A stretch of 64,000 bases of DNA from Actinomadura sp. DC4 (GTDB taxonomy: Bacteria > Actinomycetota > Actinomycetes > Streptosporangiales > Streptosporangiaceae). The position numbers were made by a program, and so were the translations under genes. Shown one piece after another: positions 19,360 through 34,400 of this stretch (its first letter is position 1; each line of letters opens with the position of its first letter). The notes under the pieces were generated by a model, which ran no database searches, was not told the DNA's origin, and worked only from the letters and a program-made list of their open reading frames with translations. The stretch spans positions 1 to 64,000 of the forward strand of contig NZ_JAUEQY010000015.1 of NCBI RefSeq assembly GCF_030406325.1. The letters are read 5' to 3'.

Positions 19360-20268
19360 TCACCAGTCCTCGGTGGCTCGCGCTGACGCGGGGAGCCGCT
19401 TGTAGAAGCGGGCACAATCCATCAGATACCGTCCGTACGGCGAGGCGGCCATCTCGGTGCCCAGCCGGTAGCAGTCGTCGGGGCTGATGAAGCCCATGTG
19501 CATGGCGATCTCCTCGACGCACCCGATCCGTGTGCCCTGCCGTCGCTGGACGTCGCGCACGAACAGCCCTGCCTCCAGCAGCGACTCGTGCGTGCCGGTG
19601 TCCAGCCAGGTGACGCCCCGGCCAAGCCACATCAGATCGGCCCGGCCCTCGTCCATGTAGGCGCGGAGCACGTCGGTGATCTCCAGTTCGCCCCGGGGCG
19701 AGGGGGCGAGGCGCTTGGCGACGTCCACGACCCCGCCGTCGAAGAAGTAGAGGCCGGGGATGGCGAGGTTGGAGCGCGGCTCGGCCGGCTTCTCCTCGAT
19801 CGCGACCAGCTTCCCGTCCTCGTCCACCTCGGCCACGCCGAACTGCTCGGGGTCGGCGACCTGGTGGCCGAACAGCACACAGCCGTTCAGCCGCGCGGCG
19901 CTGCGCCGCAGCAGGGACGGCAGGTTCGCGCCGTGGAAGAGGTTGTCGCCGAGGATCAGCGCGTTGTCCTCGCCCTGGATGTGGTCGGCGCCGACCAGGA
20001 ACGCGTCGGCGATCCCGCGTGGCTCGTCCTGCCCCGCGTAGACGATGGACATCCCCAGCCTGCCGCCGTCGCCGAAGAGCTTGTGGAACAGCGGAAGCTC
20101 GGCCGGGCGGGAAATGATCAGGACGTCGGAGATCCCGGCGAGCATGAGCATCGACAGCGGATAGTAGATCATCGGCTTGTCGTATACCGGGGCGAGCTGC
20201 TTGGACCTGACGAGCGAAAGGGGCTGTAATCGGGTGCCGTTGCCGCCCGCGAGAATGATCCCCTTCAT
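19360..20268 (-). CDS. rmlA: Glucose-1-phosphate thymidylyltransferase
   Basis: 302 residues from ATG 20268. The N-terminal nucleotide-binding signature GGNGTRLQPLSLVRSKQL, PVYDKPMIYYPL and the EKP segment (VAIEEKPAEPRSN) identify an RmlA-type enzyme that makes dTDP-glucose from glucose-1-phosphate and dTTP. The start was chosen because MKGIILAGG is the family's normal beginning; the frame is open further upstream, but that extension is arginine-rich and unlike the family. It is the first gene of the rmlA-rmlB-3-ketoreductase unit. Its promoter region contains the 46-bp block that also precedes the loading PKS gene, which suggests that sugar supply and chain initiation are switched on together. 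Confidence 0.95.
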   Translation of the reverse strand: MKGIILAGGNGTRLQPLSLVRSKQLAPVYDKPMIYYPLSMLMLAGISDVLIISRPAELPLFHKLFGDGGRLGMSIVYAGQDEPRGIADAFLVGADHIQGEDNALILGDNLFHGANLPSLLRRSAARLNGCVLFGHQVADPEQFGVAEVDEDGKLVAIEEKPAEPRSNLAIPGLYFFDGGVVDVAKRLAPSPRGELEITDVLRAYMDEGRADLMWLGRGVTWLDTGTHESLLEAGLFVRDVQRRQGTRIGCVEEIAMHMGFISPDDCYRLGTEMAASPYGRYLMDCARFYKRLPASARATEDW

Positions 20269-20383
20269 CGGCTGCCCGGCGATCCGGGTGCGCCTCGCCC
20301 AGGGGCCGTGCCGACGGCCGCGGCCCGCGGGGCCCTGTCGTCGAGGTCGTGCATCGAGCACCCTCCTCAAGATCCGTTACTCC

Positions 20384-20429
20384 CATCGTTGGCCCCTGCC
20401 CTAAAGGCACGCCAAACGTGTGCGAAGGG
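20384..20429 (-). promoter_or_regulatory. Shared 46-bp promoter block with SARP-like repeats, upstream of rmlA
   Basis: On the minus strand heptamers GTTTGGC (20417-20411) and CTTTAGG (20406-20400) are separated by GTGC, an 11-bp period. A -10-like AACGAT follows 9 nt later. The block matches 24315-24360, upstream of the loading PKS, at 43 of 46 positions and in the same orientation relative to the gene it controls. The leader to the rmlA ATG is about 115 nt. Confidence 0.6.
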
Positions 20430-20589
20430 GCGGCCGGGTCGCATCGCGCGGGTGAGGCGGCGGGTTCATCGGCGCCGCGGGGAGGTCGCCCCGTATCGCC
20501 GCGATCCCGCGGCCGCTCGCGTCAGGGGAGGGTGGCAGGTCCGGCACGCCCGTGGTGGCGGTCCCAGACGCCGGCAGGATGTCCGTACG

Positions 20590-20657
20590 CCGAGGGGCCG
20601 GCGCCATCCGGCGCCGGCCCCTCGGGACGTGGTCGAGGGCTCCGCCGCGGAGCCCTC
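20590..20657. terminator. Tandem hairpin terminator downstream of the exporter gene
   Basis: Two adjacent inverted repeats: a perfect 16-bp stem at 20590-20605/20610-20625 with a 4-nt loop, and GAGGGCTCCGC/GCGGAGCCCTC at 20635-20645/20647-20657. Both lie directly beyond the exporter stop codon (minus-strand transcription). Confidence 0.75.
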
Positions 20658-20663
20658 CGGGTG

Positions 20664-22193
20664 TCAGCTCACGCCGCTGTCCACCGTCTCCGCGGTGGCC
20701 GGCTCGGCCGTGGCGGGGTGCGGTGTCAGCACGGTCATGGCGAGGAGCGCCGCGGCCAGGATGCCGATCGCCCCGACGACCGCGGTGGACCCCATGCCGT
20801 CGACGAAGGCGCGCTGCGCGGCGCGCGCCAGGCCGGCGTCGTGGCGGGCCGCCGCGGTCACCAGCGCCTCTCCGATGGAGTCGCGCGCCTTTCCGGTGAT
20901 GTTGTGGGGCAGCTTGGCGGCGTAGAAGGCCGTCAGGACCGTGCCCAGGATGGCCACGCTGAGGGCCTGGCCCGTCTGCGAGACGGTGTCGTTGACGGCG
21001 GAGCCGACACCCGCCCGCTCGGGCGGCAGCGCGCCCAGCAGCGTGGCGTAGGCCGCGGGCCCGACCGTACCGCTGCCGGCGCCGATGCCCACGAGCGCGT
21101 AGACCAGCTTCAGGTAACCGTCGCCCGGAGAGACCAGGGCGAGCAGCGCGAAGCCCGCCGACAGCAGGACGAGCCCGGTGACGATGGCGGCCCGTGCGCC
21201 CCACCTCTTGTTGATCATCACGCCGAGGCCGTTGAAGGCGACCGCGCTGATGATCAGGGGGATGAAGGCGACGCCGGTCTTCAGCGCGCTGTAGCCGAGG
21301 ACGAACTGCAGGAACTGGGTGAGCGCGAGCAGCAGCCCGCCGGAGGAGAGCGCGACCAGCACGAGCGACATGCTGGCGCCGACGAAGTTGCGGTTGCGGA
21401 ACAGCTTCAGCGGCAGCATCGGGTACGACGCGGCGCCCTGCCAGAAGGCGAAGCCGGCCAGCCCGCCGACCGCCAGCACGATGGCGACGATGGTCGGCGC
21501 GGACGACCAGCCGTCACGCTGGGAGGAGATGATGCCGTAGATCAGCGCCGCCATCCCGACGATGGACAGGACCGAGCCGAGGATGTCGGGACGGTTCGAC
21601 GGGCCGCGCGTCTCGGGGATGATCAGCAGCGCGGCGACGACGGCCACCACGGCGATGGGGATGTTGAGGAGGAACACCGACCCCCACCAGAAGTGCTGCA
21701 GCAGCACGCCGCCGAGGAGGGGCGCGCCCAGCGCGCCGAGCATGAGGACCGAGCTCCAGATCGCGATGGCCTTCTTGCGCTCCTCCTCGTCGAAGACCGT
21801 GGTGAGGATGGACAGCGTCCCCGGCATGATGAACGCCGCGCCCGCGCCCATGAGCGCCCGGGAGGCGATGAGCTGGCCGGTCGTCGAGGCGAACGCGGTG
21901 GGGATCGAGGCGCCGCCGAACAGCACCAGCCCGATGATCAGGCAGAGGCGCCGGCCGTAACGGTCGGACAGGCCGCCCGCGGTGAGCAGCAGCCCGGCGA
22001 ACACCACGATGTAGGCGTCGAGGACCCACTGCACGTCGGCGATGCTCGTGTTCAGGCTGCGGATCAGCGACGGGATCGCGACGGTGAGCACCGCGTTGTC
22101 CATGACGGTGACGAACAGGCTCAGGGACAGGACGGCGAGGATCCACCAACGCCGTGGGTCGGGGGTCGTCGGTTCAGTTTGAGGAGATGACAC
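20664..22193 (-). CDS. MFS drug exporter, DHA2 (14-TMS) family
   Basis: 509-residue membrane protein. It has many hydrophobic helices and the DHA2 motifs FVTVMDNAVLTVAIPSL in helix 1, GGLSDRYGRR in the helix 2-3 loop (motif A) and ALMGAGAAFIMPGTLSIL in helix 4. The length and helix pattern suit 14 spans. A proton-driven pump of this type (MonT in monensin) gives self-resistance by exporting the ionophore, and that is the likely role here. The GTG start at 22193 has GGAGA 5 nt upstream. It is divergent from the TetR gene, with a perfect 17-bp palindrome between them. Confidence 0.92.
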   Translation of the reverse strand: MSSPQTEPTTPDPRRWWILAVLSLSLFVTVMDNAVLTVAIPSLIRSLNTSIADVQWVLDAYIVVFAGLLLTAGGLSDRYGRRLCLIIGLVLFGGASIPTAFASTTGQLIASRALMGAGAAFIMPGTLSILTTVFDEEERKKAIAIWSSVLMLGALGAPLLGGVLLQHFWWGSVFLLNIPIAVVAVVAALLIIPETRGPSNRPDILGSVLSIVGMAALIYGIISSQRDGWSSAPTIVAIVLAVGGLAGFAFWQGAASYPMLPLKLFRNRNFVGASMSLVLVALSSGGLLLALTQFLQFVLGYSALKTGVAFIPLIISAVAFNGLGVMINKRWGARAAIVTGLVLLSAGFALLALVSPGDGYLKLVYALVGIGAGSGTVGPAAYATLLGALPPERAGVGSAVNDTVSQTGQALSVAILGTVLTAFYAAKLPHNITGKARDSIGEALVTAAARHDAGLARAAQRAFVDGMGSTAVVGAIGILAAALLAMTVLTPHPATAEPATAETVDSGVS

Positions 22194-22232
22194 GGTGTCT
22201 CCACTCGCACGTTGTTTGACTACTCATACGGC

Positions 22233-22249
22233 GTACGATGTCATCGTAC
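22233..22249. promoter_or_regulatory. Palindromic operator, probable TetR site
   Basis: Perfect palindrome GTACGATGTCATCGTAC (8-bp arms around a central T) in the 120-nt gap between the divergent exporter and TetR genes. A TTGACT at 22216-22221 could be a -35 element for the TetR gene. Autorepression with control of the pump is the standard arrangement for such pairs. Confidence 0.65.
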
Positions 22250-22313
22250 AGCGTGTGATGGAAGGTAGTCTGAATTGGTGAAACGCAGATCGCTCATCGC
22301 GTAAGGACGGGGA

Positions 22314-23054
22314 ATGGCGCGAGATACCGATCCCATCGCCACCTCGGTCTGGATACGCCCGTCGAGGTCGCTGCGGGGGCAGCCCACGCTGAGCCTGGAC
22401 CAGATCGTGTCGGCGGCGATCGAGTTGCTCGACGCCGAGGGCCTCGACGGAATGAGCATGCGCCGGCTCGGCGCCCGGCTGGGGGCCGGGGCGACCTCCG
22501 CCTACTGGTACGTCAGGAACAAGAGCGAGCTGCTCGAGCTGGCCATCGACAAGGTCATGGGTGAGATCGACATCCCCGACGCCGCCGAGGTCGGCTGGCG
22601 GACGGCGGCCGGCGCCAGCGCGCGGGAGTACCGCTCCGCGGTCCTGCGCCACCCGTGGATGATCGGCGTGCTCGGCGTCCTGCCCGCCATCGGCCCCAAC
22701 GCGATGCGGATGAGCGATCGGATGATCAAGGCGTTGACGGCGGCCGGGTTCGCGGGGGAGGAGCTGGCGTTCGCCAGCTCGATGCTGGCCTCCCACGCCG
22801 TCGGCTCGGCGATGACCGAGGTTGCGATGCGCGCAGCCTCGGCCCGCGCCGAGAAGAGCCCGAACGAGCTCGTGGCGGAGCTGGAGCCCTACATCCGGAG
22901 CCTTGAGGCCGACTATCACAGCTACGTGGCGCTCTGGACGGAGAACAAGGGCATGGACATGGAGAGGCTCCAGGACGACGGTTTCGACTTCGGGCTGGAC
23001 CGCCTGCTCGACGGCCTGCAGGCGTGGCTCGACCGGCCGGAGGGCCGGGACTGA
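22314..23054 (+). CDS. TetR-family transcriptional repressor
   Basis: 246 residues. The N-terminal helix-turn-helix reads LSLDQIVSAAIELLDAEGLDGMSMRRLGARLGAGATSAYWYVRNKSEL, i.e. residues about 25-75, with the recognition helix in ATSAYWYVRNK. The rest is an alpha-helical ligand domain of the TetR_C type seen in tetracycline-like regulators. AAGGACGGGGA precedes the ATG. Facing away from the MFS exporter with a palindrome between, it probably represses the pump until the ionophore or an intermediate binds. It is followed by the convergent secreted-hydrolase gene after 12 nt. Confidence 0.92.
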   Translation: MARDTDPIATSVWIRPSRSLRGQPTLSLDQIVSAAIELLDAEGLDGMSMRRLGARLGAGATSAYWYVRNKSELLELAIDKVMGEIDIPDAAEVGWRTAAGASAREYRSAVLRHPWMIGVLGVLPAIGPNAMRMSDRMIKALTAAGFAGEELAFASSMLASHAVGSAMTEVAMRAASARAEKSPNELVAELEPYIRSLEADYHSYVALWTENKGMDMERLQDDGFDFGLDRLLDGLQAWLDRPEGRD

Positions 23055-23066
23055 CCGGGCGCCGGA

Positions 23067-24083
23067 TCAGCCGAAGTTCGTCTTCAGCCAGGCGAGCATG
23101 AGGGCGTCGGTCTGCGGCGCCGTCGTCGACAGGGCGAGGTCGTGGCCGGTGCCCGGGATCATCTCGACGGTCAGGTGCGCCTCCGGCTTGTAGAACTGCC
23201 CCTCATACGCCTTGACGCTGGCGGGGTCGGAGCAGTCGTACAGCGTGACGTTGACGCACTGGGCGCGGTCGCGCTGGCCGGACATCAGCAGAACCGGCAC
23301 CGTGATGTCCATCGGGGTCGGCAGGACGGGGCTCGCCGTCAGCGTGGCCACGTCCTTGTTCGCCTCGTCGGCAGCGATCACGTTCGGGTCCGACGTCGCC
23401 GGGTCGTAGAAGAAGTCCCGTGTCCCCGGAATCGACGTGACGTAGCCGGAGTCGAGACCGGAGCCGGCGAACTTCGGGTCCTGCACGGCCGGGTAGATGA
23501 CGGAGCCGGCGTCGGGATTGATCCCGTGCAGGCCGCCCGTCAGGATCGTGGCGTCCACGTCGTGGTAGCGCGAGATCTCGTACATGGCGTGGTAGGACCC
23601 GTTGGAGTGCCCGATCCACGCCACGCGGGAGAAGGCGTGGCCGTCCAGGGAGCCCGCGCGGAGCTTGGTGATGACGTCGTGCAGCGCGACGGCGCCGGCC
23701 GGGATGTCGAGCTGGGCGCTCGGCGGGTGTGAGCTGTTGCCGTCGCCGATCCGGTCGACGTTGAACGTCGCGTATCCCGCGCCGGCCGCCGCCTTGACGT
23801 AGGAGTAGAGGCCGTTCCCGACCGGGAAGTCCCAGTACACGTGGTTGTACATGGAACCGTGCACCAGCAGCTGCACCTTGGAGGGCCGGGTGGAGCCCGG
23901 GTAGCACAGCCGCCCCCACAAGGTCTGGTCGGCCGGCCCCGGATCGGCGATGCGCACGTGGAGCGTGTACGTCGAGCACGTGGGTGTGGTCGCGGCACGT
24001 ACCGGCATCGCCAGGGCGAGCAGCGTCCCGCAGACGAGCGCGAACGCGAGAGCCAGCTGCCTGACGCGGACTGAACGGGTCAT
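23067..24083 (-). CDS. Secreted alpha/beta hydrolase (esterase/lipase-like)
   Basis: 338 residues with a clear Sec signal peptide: a positive start (MTRSVRVRQ), a hydrophobic core (LALAFALVCGTLLALAMP) and an AxA-type cleavage site near VRA-ATT. The mature part has an alpha/beta-hydrolase core with oxyanion segment LLVHGSMYNHVYWDF, nucleophile elbow GHSNGS and final His in PGTGHDLAL. Cysteine pairs (CSTYTL/LCYP and CVNVTLYDC) suggest disulfides outside the cell. The ATG at 24083 has AGGAGA 7 nt upstream; longer upstream reading lacks protein character. Its substrate is unknown and nothing ties it to polyether synthesis except its place inside the cluster. Confidence 0.87.
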   Translation of the reverse strand: MTRSVRVRQLALAFALVCGTLLALAMPVRAATTPTCSTYTLHVRIADPGPADQTLWGRLCYPGSTRPSKVQLLVHGSMYNHVYWDFPVGNGLYSYVKAAAGAGYATFNVDRIGDGNSSHPPSAQLDIPAGAVALHDVITKLRAGSLDGHAFSRVAWIGHSNGSYHAMYEISRYHDVDATILTGGLHGINPDAGSVIYPAVQDPKFAGSGLDSGYVTSIPGTRDFFYDPATSDPNVIAADEANKDVATLTASPVLPTPMDITVPVLLMSGQRDRAQCVNVTLYDCSDPASVKAYEGQFYKPEAHLTVEMIPGTGHDLALSTTAPQTDALMLAWLKTNFG

Positions 24084-24417
24084 GGGCGTCTCCTGTACGG
24101 GTTCGGGGAGGGAGTGGGCATGCCGAACCTGCCGTCCGCCGTGGAGGCCGCGCGGCGGTGACGGCCCCGGCCGGGAAGCGGCCGGGGTGGTTCGGGGGTC
24201 GCGACGAGGCGAGAACGGTCTCCTCACCGTGCTGGTGAGCTCGTTGCGTCGCCTGTGCGATGTGACTTCGGCCGAATTGTGCGCGTCCGAGGTAAAGCTC
24301 CGCTAGAGCCGCGTCCCTCCGCACATGTTTGGCGTGCCTTTAGGGCGGGGGCCAACGATGAGGGGCCGAAGCGAGAGCGATTTCCAGGCGGGAGTGCCTC
24401 GATGACAGTCCAGCACC
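24084..24417. other. Intergenic region between secreted hydrolase and loading PKS
   Basis: About 330 nt. The left two thirds should hold the hydrolase promoter (no strong element recognised). The right part holds the shared 46-bp promoter block and, at 24402, a short leader frame. No other gene is supported. Confidence 0.6.
24315..24360 (+). promoter_or_regulatory. Shared 46-bp promoter block with SARP-like repeats, upstream of the loading PKS
   Basis: Heptamers GTTTGGC (24327-24333) and CTTTAGG (24338-24344) with spacer GTGC, an 11-bp period, then a -10-like AACGAT at 24354-24359. It differs from the rmlA block only at 24319, 24326 and 24347. It should drive the four-gene PKS operon. Confidence 0.6.
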
Positions 24418-31404
<6,987 letters not shown>

Positions 31405-31417
31405 ACGGTGATACGCC

Positions 31418-34400
31418 ATGGAGAATGAGGACCGGCTGGTCGACTACCTGAAGCGGGTCGCGGCCGAACTGCACGACACCCGCCGCAAGCTGCGGCAGGT
31501 GGAGGAGCGGTCCGCCGAGCCGATCGCCATCGTCGGCATGGCCTGCCGCTATCCCGGCGGGGTCGACTCGCCCGAGGCGCTCTGGAACCTCGTGGCCGGC
31601 GGGGGAGAGGCACTGACGGAGTTCCCGGCCGACCGCGGCTGGGACCTGGACACGCTGTTCCACTCCGACCCGGACCACCACGGGACCAGCTACCTGCGGC
31701 GCGGCGGCTTCATGCGGGACGCCGACTCCTTCGACGCGGAGTTCTTCGGGATCAGCCCGCGCGAGGCGCTGGCGATGGATCCGCAGCAGCGCGTGATGCT
31801 GGAGACCTCCTGGGAGGCCTTCGAGCGCGCCGGGATCGACCCGGCCTCGCTGCGCGGCACGCGGACGGGCGTGTACGCGGGCATGTCCGGCGAGGACTAC
31901 CTGTCCGGTCTGGCGCGCATCCCGGAGGGGTTCGAGGGGCACGCCACCACCGGCCGCAGCACCAGCGTCATCTCCGGCCGCGTCGCCTACACACTCGGGC
32001 TGGAGGGCCCGGCCCTGACCGTCGACACCGCGTGCTCGGCCTCGCTGGTCTCCGTGCACCTCGCGTGCCAGGCGCTGCGGCAGGACGACTGCTCCCTGGC
32101 GCTCGCCGGCGGGGTGCTGGTGCTGGCCACCCCCGCCCTGTTCACCGAGTTCTCCCGGCAGCGCGGGCTCGCGCCGGACGGCCGCTGCAAGCCGTTCGCC
32201 GCGGACGCGGACGGGACGGTGTTCGCCGAGGGCGCCGGCCTGCTGCTGCTCGAACGCCTGTCGGACGCGCGCCGCAACGGGCGGCGGATCCTCGCGGTGA
32301 TCCGCGGCTCGGCGGTCAACCAGGACGGCGCCAGCAACGGGCTGACCGCGCCCAACGACCTCGCGCAGGAAGAGGTGATCCGGCACGCGCTGGCCGGCGC
32401 GCGCCTGACGCCGGGCGACGTGGACGCGATCGAGGCGCACGGCACCGGCACCCGGCTCGGCGACCCGATCGAGGTCCAGGCGCTGCTGGCCGCGTACGGG
32501 CAGGACCGTGAGCCGGACCACCCGCTGTGGCTGCGCTCGGTCAAGGCCAACATCGGGCACACCGTCGCCGCGGCGGGCTCCGCCGGCCTGATCACGATGG
32601 TGATGGCGATGCGGAAGGGCCTGCTGCCCGCCACCGCCAACGTCGAGGAGCCGACGCCGTACGCCGACTGGGACGCCGGCACGGTCCGCCTGCTCACCGA
32701 GGACACCCCGTGGCCTCGTACGGAGCGTCCGCGTCGTGCCGCGGTCTCCTCGTTCGCGATCTCCGGGACGAACGCCCACCTGATCGTGGAGGAGGCCCCG
32801 GAGGAGCCCGAGTCCGAGGCCCACGGCCGTGAGCCCGACGTCGGCGTCTGGACGCTGTCGGCCCGCGGCCCGCGGGCGCTGCGGGCGCAGGCGCGGCGGC
32901 TGACGGACTTCCTGGCGGACCACGACGACGTGACGCCGGCGGAGGTGGGCTGGTCGCTGGCGACCACGCGCGCGGCGTTCGAGCACCGCGCCGTGGTCGT
33001 GGGAGACGACCCGCGCGACCTGCCGGCCGGGCTGGCGGCGCTGGCCGCCGGCGAGCCGCACCCCGCTCTCGTGCCGGGCCAGGCCGCCGGATCGGACGCC
33101 GTGCTGGTGTTCCCGGGGCAGGGGGCGCAGTGGGCGGGCATGGGGGCCGCCCTGCTGGAGTCCTCACCGGTCTTCGCAGCGCGCGTCGAAGAGTGCGAAC
33201 GGGCCCTGGCGCCGTACGTGGACTGGTCCCTGACCGGGGTGCTGCACGGCGCCGGCGCGGAGCTGAGCCGCGTCGACGTGGTGCAGCCGGCGTTGTGGGC
33301 CGTGATGGTGGGCCTGGCGGCGGTCTGGGCCCACCACGGCGTACGGCCCGCCGCCGTCGTCGGCCACAGCCAGGGGGAGATCGCCGCGGCCTGCGTCGCC
33401 GGTGCCCTCTCCCTCGAGGACGCCGCCATGATCGTCGCCGTACGGAGCAAGGCGCTGCGCCGCCTGTCCGGCGCCGGCGCGATGGCCTCCGTCGGCGCGG
33501 ACGCCGAGGAGGTCACCCGGCTGCTGGACGGGGCCGAGGGCGCGGGGATCGCGGCGGCCAACGGCCCGCGCTCCACCGTCATCTCCGGCGAGCCCGGCCG
33601 GGTGGCGGCGGTCGTCGCGGCGGCGCAGGAGCACGGCCTCCGGGCGCGGCTGATCGACGTGGACTACGCCTCGCACGGCCCGCAGGTCGACACGATCGCG
33701 GACGAGCTGACCGAGGCGCTCGCGGGCATCGCGCCGACGGCGTCAGACGTGGCGTTCTACTCGACCGTCACCGGCGGCCGGATCGACACGACCACGCTCG
33801 ACGCCGCGTACTGGATCACCAACCTGCGCCGGCCCGTACGCTTCGCCGACACGGTCCGGGCGCTGCTGGACGACGGCCACCGGGTCTTCGTCGAGGCCAG
33901 TCCCCATCCGGTGCTCACGGTGGGGATGGAGGAGACGTTCGAGGCGGCCGATGTGACCGCCGTCGCCGTGCCGACGCTGCGGCGCGACGAGGGGGACCTC
34001 ACCCGGCTCGCCCGCTCTCTCGGCGAGGCGTTCACCGCCGGCCTCGGCGTCGACTGGGCCACCTGGTTCCCCGCAGATCCGGCGCCCAGGACCGTCGACC
34101 TGCCGACATACGCCTTCCAGCGCACGCGCTACTGGCTGGCCGACCGGGCCGGGACGCAGGCCGGCGCGGGGTCGGGACATCCGTTGCTGCCGGTCTCGGT
34201 CGCGCGGGCCGACGGCGGGCGCATGCTGACCGGCCGGCTGTCCGCCGGCGGCTGGATCTCCCAGCACGTGGTCGCGGGCGGCACGCTGCTGCCCGCCGCC
34301 GCCCTGGTGGAGTGGGTGCTGCGGGCCGCCGACGAGGCCGGCTGCGGAGGCGTGGAGGAGCTGACGCTGCGCGAGCCCGTCTTCCTGCCCGCCTCGCGCG

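Larger units (their letters stand above)
20269..20663. other. Intergenic region between rmlA and the exporter gene
   Basis: 395 nt without a credible gene. It holds the rmlA promoter with the SARP-like box (20384-20429) and, at the other end, two consecutive hairpins that should terminate the exporter transcript (20590-20657). Open frames crossing it have no family features. Confidence 0.7.

Noticed and set aside
24084-24314. Additional small genes in the gap before the loading PKS
   Set aside because: Open frames there are arginine-rich, lack ribosome sites and resemble no family.
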